NCBI RefSeq assembly: GCF_030814135.1
Contig: NZ_JAUSUQ010000017.1
Coordinates: forward strand, 1 to 57,429
Direction of reading: 5' to 3'
Source: Caldalkalibacillus uzonensis
GTDB lineage: Bacteria > Bacillota > Bacilli > Caldalkalibacillales > Caldalkalibacillaceae
Length of the DNA stretch: 57,429 nucleotides
Shown: piece after piece, positions 16,886 through 27,900 of the stretch
How positions within the stretch are numbered: position 1 is the first letter of the stretch
How the letters are laid out: every line of letters starts with the position of its first letter
Program-made: the position numbers and the translations under genes
The notes under the pieces: model-generated
Told to the model about the DNA's origin: nothing
Database searches by the model: none
Seen by the model: the letters and a program-made list of their open reading frames with translations, nothing else

Positions 16886-18154
16886 TTATTGCTGAACTTT
16901 GGCGGCCACAGCTGATTCAACCTTCTGCTGGCTTTGTCCCTGGCCCGCTGTATTCTGACCCTGCTTATGCACCTCAGCATACACTTTGGTGGGCAAGCCC
17001 CACAACTTGATAAACCCAACAGCCGCATTGTGGTCAAACAGGTCTCCTTTAGAGTAGGTGGCCAGTTCCTCGTTATAGAGGCTGTGTTCAGAGTAACGGC
17101 CGACAACTGTATGATGCCCTTTATGCAGCTTCACCCGTACTTTGCCGTTCACCGATTTTTGTGTTTCTTCTACAAAAGCATCCAGGGCCTTTTTCAATGG
17201 GGAATACCATAGTCCGTCATAGATGATTTTAGCCATGTGCTGGTCAACGAGTGCTTTAAACTGGGTCACTTCCCGGGTCAGCGTCAGGAATTCCAGTTCT
17301 TTGTGGGCGTTGATCAGGATCAGTGCAGCCGGATTTTCATACACTTCTCTGGATTTAATGCCCACCATACGGTTTTCAATATGGTCGATCCGGCCTACCC
17401 CATGTTTGCCACCCAGTTCATTTAAGGTTTCAATCAGGCTGACTAGGCCCATCTTTTCCCCATTCAAGGCCACCGGTTCCCCCTGCTTAAATTCGATTTC
17501 AATGTACTCAGGGACATCCGGTGTTTTTTCCAGGGGTTGTGTCCAGGCAAAGGCCGCTTCGGGCGGCTCAGTCCACGGATTTTCCAGTACGCCTGCTTCA
17601 CAGGCCCTGCCCCAGATGTTGGCATCAATGGAAAACGGGTTATCCAGATCAACCGGGATGGGGATGCCTTTTTGCTTGGCATATTCAATCTCTTCATCCC
17701 GGGTCATGCTCCATTCCCGCACCGGAGCAATCACCTGCAGGTTGGGATTGAGCGCTTGAATGGACACTTCAAAACGCACCTGGTCATTACCTTTACCCGT
17801 ACAGCCGTGGGCCACAGCCACTGCCTCTTCTTGCTCGGCCACTTCCACCAGCAGCTTGGAAATGAGCGGGCGAGAGATGGCTGAAGAAAGGGGATATTTC
17901 CCTTCATATAAAGCATTGGCTTTGAGTGAAGGTAAAATATATTCCTTGGCCAGCAATTCCTTAGCATTAATCACGATCGATTTGATGGCTCCGACATCCA
18001 ATGCTTTTTGCTTAATTTTATCCAAATCTTTTCCTTCCCCAATATCCAAAGCCAGGGCAATCACATCATAACCATATTTCTCTTGAATCCATTTTATCGA
18101 AACAGAGGTGTCCAGTCCCCCTGAGTAGGCCAGTACCACTTTTTCTTTCGCCAT
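16886..18154 (-). CDS. argG: Argininosuccinate synthase
   Basis: A 422-aa enzyme joining citrulline and aspartate with ATP. The N-terminal PP-loop AYSGGLDTS (9-17) binds ATP, and [13 protein letters not shown] and the citrulline/aspartate-binding segments follow. The last 25 or so residues form a glutamine-rich tail ([13 protein letters not shown] ... VQQ) beyond the usual end, encoded by CAG/CAA-rich DNA; it is probably unstructured. The gene has its own ArgR-type promoter 60-80 bases upstream, separating argGH from carAB-argF. Confidence 0.96.
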   Translation of the reverse strand: MAKEKVVLAYSGGLDTSVSIKWIQEKYGYDVIALALDIGEGKDLDKIKQKALDVGAIKSIVINAKELLAKEYILPSLKANALYEGKYPLSSAISRPLISKLLVEVAEQEEAVAVAHGCTGKGNDQVRFEVSIQALNPNLQVIAPVREWSMTRDEEIEYAKQKGIPIPVDLDNPFSIDANIWGRACEAGVLENPWTEPPEAAFAWTQPLEKTPDVPEYIEIEFKQGEPVALNGEKMGLVSLIETLNELGGKHGVGRIDHIENRMVGIKSREVYENPAALILINAHKELEFLTLTREVTQFKALVDQHMAKIIYDGLWYSPLKKALDAFVEETQKSVNGKVRVKLHKGHHTVVGRYSEHSLYNEELATYSKGDLFDHNAAVGFIKLWGLPTKVYAEVHKQGQNTAGQGQSQQKVESAVAAKVQQ

Positions 18155-18211
18155 GTTATCCTCTCCCTCACTCCATCTTGAATTTAACCATGCTTAAATG
18201 AATCTTTAGTT

Positions 18212-18254
18212 ATTATATCGTATTTTTATTCATGTTGCATTATAAAAATAAATT
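18212..18254 (-). promoter_or_regulatory. ArgR-controlled promoter of argGH
   Basis: On the minus strand, TATAAT (18212-18217) is 17 bp from a weak -35 ATGCAA (18235-18240). Two ARG boxes cover it: CATGAATAAAAATACG (18219-18234) and a second A/T-rich box at 18237-18254. They match the Bacillus ArgR/AhrC consensus CATGAATAAAAATKCAA. Arginine-bound ArgR should repress from here. Confidence 0.75.
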
Positions 18255-18257
18255 TTT

Positions 18258-19262
18258 TTATCCCAGTAGAGCAGAGAGCAGTGCTTTTTGGGCGTGCAAG
18301 CGGTTTTCCGCTTCGTCAAACACCACGGAATGGGATCCGTCGATAATTTCAGCCGTGACTTCTTCTCCCCGATGGGCTGGCAGACAATGCAGGAAAATAT
18401 AATCCGGTTTGGCATGCTGACATAATTCAGTATTGACCTGATAAGGTTGAAAAACTGATTCACGCTGGGCTTGTTCCGCTTCCTGCCCCATGCTGGCCCA
18501 CACATCAGTAACAACAACGTCAGCCTCATGTACAGCTTGGAGCGGATCATGGGTGATCAGCACCTGGCTGCCTGTTGCTTTGGCCGCTTGTATTGCTCCC
18601 TCCACAATGTTCGGATCAGGTTCATAACCTTGCGGCGTAGCCAAGGCGATATGCATACCTACTTTAACTGCGCCTTCTAACAGAGAGTGGGCCATATTGT
18701 TACCGTCTCCCACATATGCCAGTTTCAAACCTTGCAAACGGCCTTTATGTTCCAAGATTGTTAACAAATCAGCCATCACTTGGGCAGGATGGTGGGTATC
18801 GGTCAAGCCATTGATCACGGGCACCGTAGCAGCTTGGGCAAACGCTTCTAACCCTTCATGACTGAAGGTACGGATCATCACCCCATCCACATACCGGGAC
18901 AAAACCTTAGCCGTATCAGCCATGCTTTCACCGCGGGAAAGCTGAATATCTTGCTTACCCAAAAAAATGGCTTGCCCGCCAAGCTGGATCATGCCCACCT
19001 CAAAGGAGACCCGTGTGCGGGTAGATGGCTTTTCAAAAATCATGCCCAGCACTTTACCTTGCAGGTAAGGATGGGGGGTGCCCTCTTGCTGCATCCGTTT
19101 CAAATCCAAAGCATGTTGCAGCAGCCAGTGAATCTCTTCCGGGCTGAAATCTGACAGTGTTAAAAAATCTTTCCCCTTCAATTCCCGTTGTACCTGGCAC
19201 GACTCCAGGGAGGCAGCGGGGGCCGCCGGTAAGGCCCCTGTTTCTGATCCAGGATGTGTCAT
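18258..19262 (-). CDS. argF: Ornithine carbamoyltransferase
   Basis: A 334-aa enzyme making citrulline from ornithine and carbamoyl phosphate. The carbamoyl phosphate-binding motif STRTRVSFE, the HPAQVMADLLTI segment and the ornithine-loop HCLPAHRGEEVT are all present. The N-terminus has about 25 extra residues rich in Ala and Pro (GALPAAPAASLE) before the conserved KGKDFLTLSDF. The ATG overlaps the carB stop as ATGA, so argF is translationally coupled to carB, which supplies carbamoyl phosphate. Confidence 0.96.
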   Translation of the reverse strand: MTHPGSETGALPAAPAASLESCQVQRELKGKDFLTLSDFSPEEIHWLLQHALDLKRMQQEGTPHPYLQGKVLGMIFEKPSTRTRVSFEVGMIQLGGQAIFLGKQDIQLSRGESMADTAKVLSRYVDGVMIRTFSHEGLEAFAQAATVPVINGLTDTHHPAQVMADLLTILEHKGRLQGLKLAYVGDGNNMAHSLLEGAVKVGMHIALATPQGYEPDPNIVEGAIQAAKATGSQVLITHDPLQAVHEADVVVTDVWASMGQEAEQAQRESVFQPYQVNTELCQHAKPDYIFLHCLPAHRGEEVTAEIIDGSHSVVFDEAENRLHAQKALLSALLG

Positions 19263-22200
19263 GAGGATAGCACCCTTTCCGTTACAAGACTCTTATACTC
19301 ACTTAACGACCGCACATCATGGGCGGATCCCTTCAGACTGTCTAACAGCAACTTGAGCGTGTCAGGACAAGTGAAGCAAGGCAGCTGATACACCAAAGCC
19401 AGCTGGCGCAAAGCAAAGCCAAAGGTGCCTAGTACGCGACCCTGGTTGGGAGAGTTGAACAGGGCACCAATCTCCCCGTTTTTCATCATCGCTTCCACTT
19501 GCTCCAGGTCATGGTCAATCGTTTCTACCGGTAACCCTCTGGACTGTAAGAAGTGCGCCGTCCCACTGGTGGCCAGCAAGCGGATACCAACTTTGCTCAG
19601 ACGCTGAATCAGCGGGAAAACGGCCGCTTTGTCCCGGTCGCTAATCGCACATAACAAGGCAGGCTGCTGCTTTTGTTCCGCTTTATGTCCGGCTTCCGGA
19701 TCAGGCTCAAACGCTTGAGCCAAAAAGGCATATTCCTCGGGCATGGCTTTCCTGGCCGCTTCTGCCACACTAAGCCCCAAGCCCAGAATCTCACCAGTTG
19801 ATTTCATCTCCGGTCCCAAAGCAGGGTCCACATCCTTCAGCTTGCCTGTAGAGAAGACAGGCGCTTTTACCGTATAAAACGCCGGTGCTGGCAACAATCC
19901 TGTCTGCTGCGCGATCGCTTCCAGCCGCTCTCCTAATTGCACCCGGGTGGCCCACTCAATCATCGGCACCCCCGTCACCTTACTCATAATAGGCACCGTA
20001 CGCGAGGCCCGGGGGTTCACTTCCAGCACATACACCTGTTCTCCATCTACGACAAACTGGATATTCATCATGCCAATCACAGGCGCCCGGGTGGCAATCC
20101 GCTCTGCATAATCAACCAAAGTTTCCTTCACCTTGTCTGTCAGGTTAGGTGGCGGAAACACCGCTAAACTGTCTCCGGAATGGACACCAGCCCGTTCCAC
20201 ATGCTCAAAGATACCAGGAATGACCACCGTTTGCCCATCGCTGATGATATCCATTTCACATTCCAGCCCGGGCAAGTAAGCATCAACTAACAGAGGCCAG
20301 ATCCTTTCATCAGCTTCCTGCTCCATTTGTTTAAGGTAAGCATCCACTTCTTCCTGACGGTGAAAAAGAAACATGGACTGGCCGCCAATCACATACGAGG
20401 GACGCACCAGCACGGGAAACCCCAAACTATTCACCGCTTCTTGCAACTGATCCACATGATGAACAGTTGTTCCTTTGATATGGGGAATGTTCAGTTCGTT
20501 TAACAATTGATAGAAATGTTCCCGGTCTTCCAGTTTGTCAATCATCTCTACACTGGTCCCCAGTACCGGAACGCCTTCAGCTGCCAATGCCTCGGCCACC
20601 TTGATGGCCGTCTGGCCGCCAAACTGGACAAAAACCCCTTCCACTTGCTCTTTCTCAATCACATGCAGAATATCTTCCACAGTGAGCGGTTCAAAATAGA
20701 GTTTGTCGGCGACAGCATAGTCGGTGCTAACCGTCTCAGGATTGTTGTTCACCACAATAGCTTCATAGCCTTGCTTCTTGATGGCCATGGTGGCATGAAC
20801 GGAACAATAATCAAACTCCACCCCCTGCCCGATACGGATCGGTCCAGAGCCAATGACCAGCATTTTTTTGCCATCGCCACTTTCCACCTCATCAACTTGG
20901 CCGTGCCAGGTTGAATAGTAGTAAGGTGTAACTGCCTCAAATTCCCCGGCACAGGTATCTACCTGCTTATAAACGGGAACCAGACCAAGCTGTTTGCGGC
21001 GCTGGCGAATTTCCCTTTCAGATACTTGAAAGAGACGCGCCAAATAACGGTCGGCCATGTTTTTCTGCTTTGCTTCTGTCAGCAGCTCATTGGGCAGTGT
21101 ACCCCAGGTGTAACTTTTCAGATTTTCCTCAAATTCTATCAAACCTTTGATTTTCTCCAAAAACCAGGGGTCGATTTGGGTCAGTTTATACAAGTCTTGT
21201 GTTGTCCAACCACGCCGGAAAGCTTCTGCCAGGGCAAACAGTCTCAAGTCCGTAGCATGGGCCAAATGCTCTTCTAAAGCTTCGTCTGTTAATCGTTTCA
21301 ACGCCGGCCATTCCAGTCCTGCTGTATTGACTTCAAGGGAACGGATGGCTTTATTGAGAGCCCCTTCGAACGTGCGGTCAATGGCCATCACTTCTCCCGT
21401 TGCTTTCATTTGGGTACCCAGTGTCCGGTCCGCTTCAGAAAACTTGTCAAAGGGGAAACGGGGAATTTTCAGGACGATATAATCGATGGCCGGCTCAAAG
21501 GAGGCATAGGTGTTGCCGGTAATAGGATTCTTTATTTCATCAAGATGATAGCCGATGGCACATTTGGTGGCGATGCGGGCAATAGGATAACCGGTCGCCT
21601 TGGAAGCCAAGGCCGATGAACGGCTGACCCGCGGATTCACCTCGATAATGTAATACTGATCGGAATAAGGATCCAAGGCAAATTGGATGTTGCAGCCCCC
21701 GATGACCCCCAAAGCCCGGATCACTTTTAGGGAGGCCTCCCGCAGTAATTGATACTGTCTATCAGTCAGGGTTTGAGAAGGAGCCACCACAATGGAATCC
21801 CCAGTGTGGATGCCCACCGGATCCATGTTTTCCATATTACACACGGTGATGCAAGTATCATTGGCATCCCGCATAATTTCATATTCAATTTCTTTCCAGC
21901 CCTTGATACTTTTCTCGACCAGTACTTGTTGGATAGGGCTCATCTTAAGACCCTTTTTCAAGAGCCGCTCCAGTTCCTGTTCGTTCTCGGCCACGCCACC
22001 CCCTGAGCCTCCTAAAGTATAAGCAGGGCGGGAAATGACGGGATAGCCAATCTCCCGGGCAAAGCGCAGACCTTCCTCTACACTGCGCACAATTTGGGAT
22101 GCAGGGATGGGCTCTCCAATAGCCAGCATCAATTGCCGGAATTGCTCCCGGTCTTCTCCTTTTTGGATGGCTTCCACCGATGTGCCCAACACCTCCACAC

Positions 22201-22534
22201 CGTGTCTGGCCAAAATTTCTTGTTCAGCCAGTTGCATGGTTAAGTTAAGCCCTGTTTGGCCGCCCAAAGTGCCGATAATCCCATCTGGCCGTTCTTTTTG
22301 GATAATGGTTTCTACTGCTTCTACAGTCAACGGCTCCAGGTAGACCTGATCGGCGATCTGTTCATCAGTCATGATGGTCGCTGGATTGGGATTGATGAGC
22401 ACGACCTCAATCCCTTCTTCTTTTAAGGCCAGGCAGGCCTGCGTGCCAGCATAGTCAAATTCAGCCGCCTGACCAATAATGATCGGCCCGGAGCCGATAA
22501 CCAGCACTTTCTTGATGTCTTTACGCAAAGGCAT
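19259..22534 (-). CDS. carB: Carbamoyl phosphate synthase large subunit, arginine-specific
   Basis: A 1091-aa protein with two homologous ATP-grasp synthetase halves (MPLRKDIKKVLVIGSGPIII at the start of the first; KKMLVIGSGPIRIGQGVEFD opens the second) and a C-terminal MGS-like regulatory domain (about 950-1091). It forms carbamoyl phosphate from bicarbonate, ammonia passed from CarA, and two ATP. Position between carA and argF and ArgR control mark it as the arginine enzyme, distinct from PyrAB. ATG 22534 follows AGGGAGG and overlaps carA by 14 bases. Confidence 0.95.
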   Translation of the reverse strand: MPLRKDIKKVLVIGSGPIIIGQAAEFDYAGTQACLALKEEGIEVVLINPNPATIMTDEQIADQVYLEPLTVEAVETIIQKERPDGIIGTLGGQTGLNLTMQLAEQEILARHGVEVLGTSVEAIQKGEDREQFRQLMLAIGEPIPASQIVRSVEEGLRFAREIGYPVISRPAYTLGGSGGGVAENEQELERLLKKGLKMSPIQQVLVEKSIKGWKEIEYEIMRDANDTCITVCNMENMDPVGIHTGDSIVVAPSQTLTDRQYQLLREASLKVIRALGVIGGCNIQFALDPYSDQYYIIEVNPRVSRSSALASKATGYPIARIATKCAIGYHLDEIKNPITGNTYASFEPAIDYIVLKIPRFPFDKFSEADRTLGTQMKATGEVMAIDRTFEGALNKAIRSLEVNTAGLEWPALKRLTDEALEEHLAHATDLRLFALAEAFRRGWTTQDLYKLTQIDPWFLEKIKGLIEFEENLKSYTWGTLPNELLTEAKQKNMADRYLARLFQVSEREIRQRRKQLGLVPVYKQVDTCAGEFEAVTPYYYSTWHGQVDEVESGDGKKMLVIGSGPIRIGQGVEFDYCSVHATMAIKKQGYEAIVVNNNPETVSTDYAVADKLYFEPLTVEDILHVIEKEQVEGVFVQFGGQTAIKVAEALAAEGVPVLGTSVEMIDKLEDREHFYQLLNELNIPHIKGTTVHHVDQLQEAVNSLGFPVLVRPSYVIGGQSMFLFHRQEEVDAYLKQMEQEADERIWPLLVDAYLPGLECEMDIISDGQTVVIPGIFEHVERAGVHSGDSLAVFPPPNLTDKVKETLVDYAERIATRAPVIGMMNIQFVVDGEQVYVLEVNPRASRTVPIMSKVTGVPMIEWATRVQLGERLEAIAQQTGLLPAPAFYTVKAPVFSTGKLKDVDPALGPEMKSTGEILGLGLSVAEAARKAMPEEYAFLAQAFEPDPEAGHKAEQKQQPALLCAISDRDKAAVFPLIQRLSKVGIRLLATSGTAHFLQSRGLPVETIDHDLEQVEAMMKNGEIGALFNSPNQGRVLGTFGFALRQLALVYQLPCFTCPDTLKLLLDSLKGSAHDVRSLSEYKSLVTERVLSS

Positions 22535-23612
22535 AAGCGGAGCGGCCTCCCTTCTGGATATGTTGCAAGAATGTGTGGAAGATATAAGCCGTATCGCTTG
22601 GGCCTGGGTGGGCTTCCGGATGGAACTGTACCGTACAGATAGGCAGCTCTTTATGCACGAGCCCTTCCACCGTACCGTCATTCACATGACGATAAGCAAC
22701 CTCAAACTGCTGCGGATCGACACTTTCGTCCACCACCACATAACTATGATTTTGAGGCGTGATCATCACTTTGCCAGTGCTTAGTTCTTTGACGGGATGA
22801 TTACCGCCCCGGTGGCCAAATTTTAATTTGGCCGTTGTGGCCCCATAAGCCAGGGCAATAACCTGATGTCCGAGGCAGATGCCCAAAGTGGGATAGGCGG
22901 TGGTGACGCGCCGGACATGCTCCAGCCAGGGCTTAAGCGCGACTGGGTCACCGGGTCCATTGGAGTAGACGACACCGTCCGGATGAAGGGCTTTGATTTG
23001 CTCATACGTGGTGGAATAGGGTACAACGGTCACTTGGCATTTGGCTGCCAGTAAACAATCCAGAATTGATTTTTTCATGCCCAAATCCACCACTACGATA
23101 TGGGGGCCCGAATTGGGATAGGTGTTCATCTCTTTTGTTGATACAGCGTCCACCCAGTAAGAAGAGGAAAACGGAGGGGGTGACGCTACCTGGACTTCCT
23201 GATCTGGGGAACCGCAAGCAATCACTCCTTGTACTGTCCCGTACTTACGGATCGTTTTCACCAAAGCTCGCGTATCCACACCAGTCAGCGCAGTCAGTCC
23301 TTGTTCTTTTAACAACTGGTCTATGCTTTTAACAGCACCGTAGTGGCTGGGGATGTCACACAGCTCACTGGTAATAATCCCAGCTACTTGGGGCCTGTTG
23401 CTTTCGTTATCGTCAAGCTGAATGCCGTAGTTGCCGATCAACGGGTAACAAAAGGTGACGATTTGCCCGGCATAGGAAGGATCGGTCATTATCTCCTGAT
23501 AACCGGTCATACTCGTATTAAACACCACTTCTCCCACAGCCGGCTGCTCTTGACCGACGACTTCCCCTTTAAAAATCTCACCTGTTGCCAGTTTCACATA
23601 ACCTGCCGGCAT
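22521..23612 (-). CDS. carA: Carbamoyl phosphate synthase small subunit, arginine-specific
   Basis: A 363-aa glutaminase subunit: CarA N-terminal domain (MPAGYVKLATGEIFKGEVVG) and a class I glutamine amidotransferase domain with nucleophile motif GICLGHQ and the His-Glu pair in QFHPEAHPGP. It feeds ammonia to CarB. The ATG at 23612 has GGAG 8 bases upstream; a GTG three codons earlier is the alternative. First gene of carAB-argF behind paired ARG boxes. Confidence 0.95.
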   Translation of the reverse strand: MPAGYVKLATGEIFKGEVVGQEQPAVGEVVFNTSMTGYQEIMTDPSYAGQIVTFCYPLIGNYGIQLDDNESNRPQVAGIITSELCDIPSHYGAVKSIDQLLKEQGLTALTGVDTRALVKTIRKYGTVQGVIACGSPDQEVQVASPPPFSSSYWVDAVSTKEMNTYPNSGPHIVVVDLGMKKSILDCLLAAKCQVTVVPYSTTYEQIKALHPDGVVYSNGPGDPVALKPWLEHVRRVTTAYPTLGICLGHQVIALAYGATTAKLKFGHRGGNHPVKELSTGKVMITPQNHSYVVVDESVDPQQFEVAYRHVNDGTVEGLVHKELPICTVQFHPEAHPGPSDTAYIFHTFLQHIQKGGRSAYAFA

Positions 23613-23643
23613 CTCTCTCACTCCTACTCTCTTTTTAAGAAGT

Positions 23644-23681
23644 TATGAATTATTATACTTGGATATGAATTATTATTCAAT
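23644..23681 (-). promoter_or_regulatory. ArgR-controlled promoter of carAB-argF
   Basis: Minus-strand TTGAAT (23675-23680), 17 bp, TATAAT (23652-23657). Two ARG boxes, TATGAATTATTATACTTG (23644-23661) and TATGAATTATTATTCAAT (23664-23681), start exactly 20 bp apart and cover both promoter elements. The layout is the same as at argC. Confidence 0.9.
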
Positions 23682-23809
23682 CCCTTTTATAAAAATACGC
23701 ACCTTGTTTTTAGCCTCTATTCACAATTTGTTCATCTTCTCAGAGTAAACCTTGTTTAAAAGAAGGCTACAATATATACAGCACTGCTTTGACACAGAGG
23801 TGGGCTCCT

Positions 23810-24898
23810 ATGACAGAGAAAGAGACTTTATTCCATGAGGCCAAACAATTTATCACGGCCTGTTACCACGAGCTGAATAAGCCTGATATCATCGAAGAAC
23901 GATTAAAGGAAATTAAAAGTGAGATTAACCGTTATGGTTATTATGAACACACGTATGAGGAACTGGCCTGTGGCGCAAGGGCAGCCTGGCGCAACAGCAA
24001 CCGTTGTATCGGGCGTCTGTTCTGGAGAAGCTTGCATGTCTTTGATGCCCGCCACCTGGCAACGGAACAGAGGATTTACGAGGCTTTACTGAACCATATT
24101 ACCTACGCCACAAATGAGGGGAAAATCAGACCGGCGATTACCATTTTTAAGCCTCAGATTAAGCAGGAGCCACAGGTACGCATCTGGAACCATCAGTTAA
24201 TCCGCTACGCCGGTTATGAAACAGAAAACGGCGTGACTGGAGATCCCGCTTCTTTAAGCCTGACCCGTGCCTGTCAAGAGATGGGCTGGAAAGGGAAAGG
24301 GAGCCGTTTTGATGTGCTGCCCCTGGTCATCCAGGTCCAACAGCGGCCACCACAGTGGTTTGAGATCCCTGAGGAGCTGGTCTTGGAAGTACCTATTCGT
24401 CATCCTGAATATGACTGGTTTGAAGACTTGAACATCAAATGGTACGCGGTGCCGATCATCTCGGATATGTGCTTGGAGATCGGCGGGATTCATTACACCG
24501 CATCCCCGTTTAACGGCTGGTACATGGAGACGGAGATCGGAGCCCGAAACTTGGCCGATACCTTCCGCTACAATTTGCTGCCGGAGGTGGCCAAACGTAT
24601 GGGTCTGGAGATCAGCCGCAATGCCTCATTATGGAAGGATAAAGCACTGGTTGAGCTTAATGTGGCTGTCCTCCATTCCTACAAACAGGATGGGGTCAGC
24701 ATTGTTGATCATCATACCGCTGCCGAACAGTTTAAGCAATTTGAACAACAGGAACGAGACTCGGGGCGCAAAGTGACAGGAGATTGGACCTGGCTGATTC
24801 CTCCCGTCTCTCCGGCCACCACCCATATTTTTCATCAAACATATGAAAATAGGATGCTGAAACCCAATTATTTTTACCAAGATCGGCCATATGAGTAA
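23810..24898 (+). CDS. nos: Bacterial nitric oxide synthase, oxygenase domain
   Basis: A 362-aa haem enzyme that makes NO from arginine with electrons from a separate reductase. The proximal haem ligand is Cys66 in [15 protein letters not shown], the same number as in B. subtilis NOS. Arginine-site residues lie in [16 protein letters not shown] and the pterin/haem region in [14 protein letters not shown]. There is no reductase domain, as is normal for Bacillus. ATG 23810 is chosen for GAGGTG 7 bases upstream over a TTG seven codons earlier. Divergent from carA, next to arginine genes, but with no ARG box of its own on this side. Confidence 0.96.
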   Translation: MTEKETLFHEAKQFITACYHELNKPDIIEERLKEIKSEINRYGYYEHTYEELACGARAAWRNSNRCIGRLFWRSLHVFDARHLATEQRIYEALLNHITYATNEGKIRPAITIFKPQIKQEPQVRIWNHQLIRYAGYETENGVTGDPASLSLTRACQEMGWKGKGSRFDVLPLVIQVQQRPPQWFEIPEELVLEVPIRHPEYDWFEDLNIKWYAVPIISDMCLEIGGIHYTASPFNGWYMETEIGARNLADTFRYNLLPEVAKRMGLEISRNASLWKDKALVELNVAVLHSYKQDGVSIVDHHTAAEQFKQFEQQERDSGRKVTGDWTWLIPPVSPATTHIFHQTYENRMLKPNYFYQDRPYE

Positions 24899-24930
24899 CA
24901 TTCCATAAGCCGTATGGTGATAGCCAATAA

Positions 24931-24966
24931 TTAAAAGGCTGCCCATCATGGACAGCCCCTTTGATC
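24931..24966. terminator. Shared terminator between nos and the RND gene
   Basis: AAAAGGCTGCCC - ATCAT - GGACAGCCCCTTT forms a stem with one mismatch; T-rich sequence follows in one direction and A-rich in the other. It can serve both convergent genes. Confidence 0.6.
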
Positions 24967-24975
24967 TTAATCATA

Positions 24976-27900
24976 TTATGATGAAACCGATTCTCCACTT
25001 GTACGCCTCTTGGCCAGCCAGCGCTTTGGCCAGCCTATGATATCCTCAGCGATCATGTAAACTGCGGGGATGAGGATCAGAGTAATCAAAGTGGCAAACA
25101 GCAGCCCTGAGATGACAACAGTGGCCATCGGAGCTTGATAGGCGCTGGAACTTCCTGTAGCCAAAGCCAGGGGGAGCATGCCTGCCACAGTCGTTAACGT
25201 GGTCATGAAGATGGGCCTCATTCTGTTTTTGCCCGCTTCGGCCAGAGCAGCACCCCGTTCCATGTTCTGCTGGCGAAGCTGCTTGGTCCGGTCAATCAAC
25301 AAAATGGCATTATTCAGTACAATGCCGGCCAGCATGACGATACCCATGCCGGACATGACGCTTAACTCTTGTTGAGTGATAAACAAGCCCAGGATCACAC
25401 CGGTCAAAGTCAACGGAATAATGGACATGACCACTACAGGATGAATCAAACTGTTAAACTGAATGGCCATGACCAGATACACCAGAAACAGGGCAATTAA
25501 GAAGATATACAGTAATTCGGTAAAAGCCTCCATCTGTTGTGACAGCTGTCCGCCAAGTTCAATTGAATACCCGGTGGGCCTTTCAAGCTCTTGGATGGCC
25601 GCTTGCACCTGACGGTTGATCGAACCCAGATCCTCTCCTTCATAATTGGCCAAGACGGTGACGACTCTGTCACCATTATCGTGATCAATTTCAACCGGAA
25701 CAGATATTTGTTCCAGTTGAATAAAATCTCCCACTGCCTTCTCGCCTAGAGAGGTCATGATCTTCATTTTCTCCAGATCTTGTGCTGTATTAATGTCTTG
25801 ATCATTGGTCAGCATGATCGGCAGGTAGGTGCCATTCACATACATGTGGCCAATTGGCTGCTTGGACATGGCCATCTGGATCTGCTGCCGCAGGGCAGAT
25901 GGAAGCAGTCCTGACTCGGTTACCTTTTCTTCGTCTATCATCATTTGTTGCTCTTCAACCATTTTGCCCAGCGAATGCTGAATTTCTGTTAAACCCTCGA
26001 TCTGTTCCAATTTATTCATGATGTTTTCAGACAGCGCCAGCAATTGGTCCAAGTCATGCCCCTTAATTTTTACCTGCACAGGATAGGCATCCATGCCTGC
26101 AAATCCCATCGTGGACGAAGCCTCAATGGGATATTGCTCCTGCAGCGATTCAATGGCTTGCAAAATGTCCTGATTGATCTCGTCTTGCGCCCTCACCGCC
26201 TCTTCTTCCGGTGTCATATTAACAAACATGTACATCATATCGCTGCTAAAAATAACAACCATATAATCTTTCACTTCATCAATCTTTTGCATCTTTAAAT
26301 GCAACTGTTCGGCAATTTCCCGTTGTTCTGCTGGCGTGGTCCCCCTTTCTAACGTGATCAACAACTCTGCCTGCCGGTCATAAACATCAGGCATGACAGT
26401 GGTAGGAACTTGAGTGAGCAGGAACAGGGAACCCACAAAAACAAAGAAGAACAGACAAACCACCGACCAGCGTCTTCTTTTCTTCTGGGCCATCCAGTGG
26501 ATGAAAGTCCCGTAACGGTTTAACAGCCTTGACTCGCGGGAATGGGTGCTGTTCTTTTTCAGTTTAATCCACTGATGAGCCAGTACCGGGATAACCGTAA
26601 ACGAAATTAAGACAGAACTCAACAAGGTAACGACAATTACCACAGACAGAATGACAATAATTTTGCCAAGTTCACCGCTCATAATCCCGATGGGAACAAA
26701 GACAACAACGGTGGTCAACATGGAAGCCAAGACGGCTGTAGCCACTTCTTTTGTTCCTTCTACCACTGCTTGTAAGCGCGGGAATCCTTCCTGCAGTTTC
26801 CGGTAAATAGACTCCAAAATCACAATGGCCGCATCCACCATCATCCCGATCCCAAGCCCCAGGCCGATCAAGGTCAGCATATTGATGCTGTAATCAAGGA
26901 ACCACATGGAAGCGAAGGTTAATAAGATGGAGCTGGGAATGGCAATACCGATAATCAGGGTGGTCCTCACATGACGCAAAAAGAGCAGAACGATGGCAAT
27001 AGCCAATACACCGCCGATTAATACGTTGCGGGTTACATCTTCAATGGAAGAGCGGATAAACTCTCCTTTGGAGGCCAGTTCCTCCAGTTGGAAGCCATTG
27101 ATTAACCCTTCTTCTTTCATCTTCTGCACTTCAGCCCGCACCGCTTCGGACAAGTCAATATCTGTTGCCTGTGTAGAACGGCCCACTTGTACTGAAATAT
27201 AGTTGGGATCGCCGTTTTTCCATGCTGCTGCTATGACTTCAGGTTGTTCTATCTTGATGTCAGCCATGTCGTCCAGTTCAATGATGCCTTCTGCTGTGGG
27301 CACAGGCAGTTTTTTCAGATCTTCAATGGTTTTTAGCTTAGTATCCCAGCGCAGGGTTACCTGTTGTCCGTCCTTGTCAATCTCACCTAGAGAAACGTTT
27401 TGGTCTTCCTGCGGAATGAGTTGGATGATTTGCTGGGCATCCACTTGATAATCTCTCATCCGTTGTTCATGCAGAGTAATGACGATCTCTTCCTGAACAG
27501 TTCCTAATAGTTGTACTTCCCGTACTTCAGGAAGGGCTTCCAGTCTGGGTTTCAGCACATCATGAGCAAAGACGGTCATTTCATCCAATGATCCCCCGTA
27601 AAGATCAAGAAAGTAATCAAAAGGGGAGTTCATTGAAAACTGAAAAGCATACACTTCATCAACATCAGGCACTTCTCCCTTGAGCCGGTTGACCACTGCC
27701 TCCAGTTCCGGAAATGCCTCATCTCCTTTGCCCTCTTCAAACATCACCGTGATGGACGTTTGGCCAATGGAAGTGGTGGAGGTAAACGAATCAACATGTT
27801 GGAGCGAGGCAATCTGCTCTTCAAGGGGATTGGTAATCTGTTCTTCCATGTCCAACACAGGTTTTTCTCCCGCATAGACGTTGACAATAGCAGCATCAAA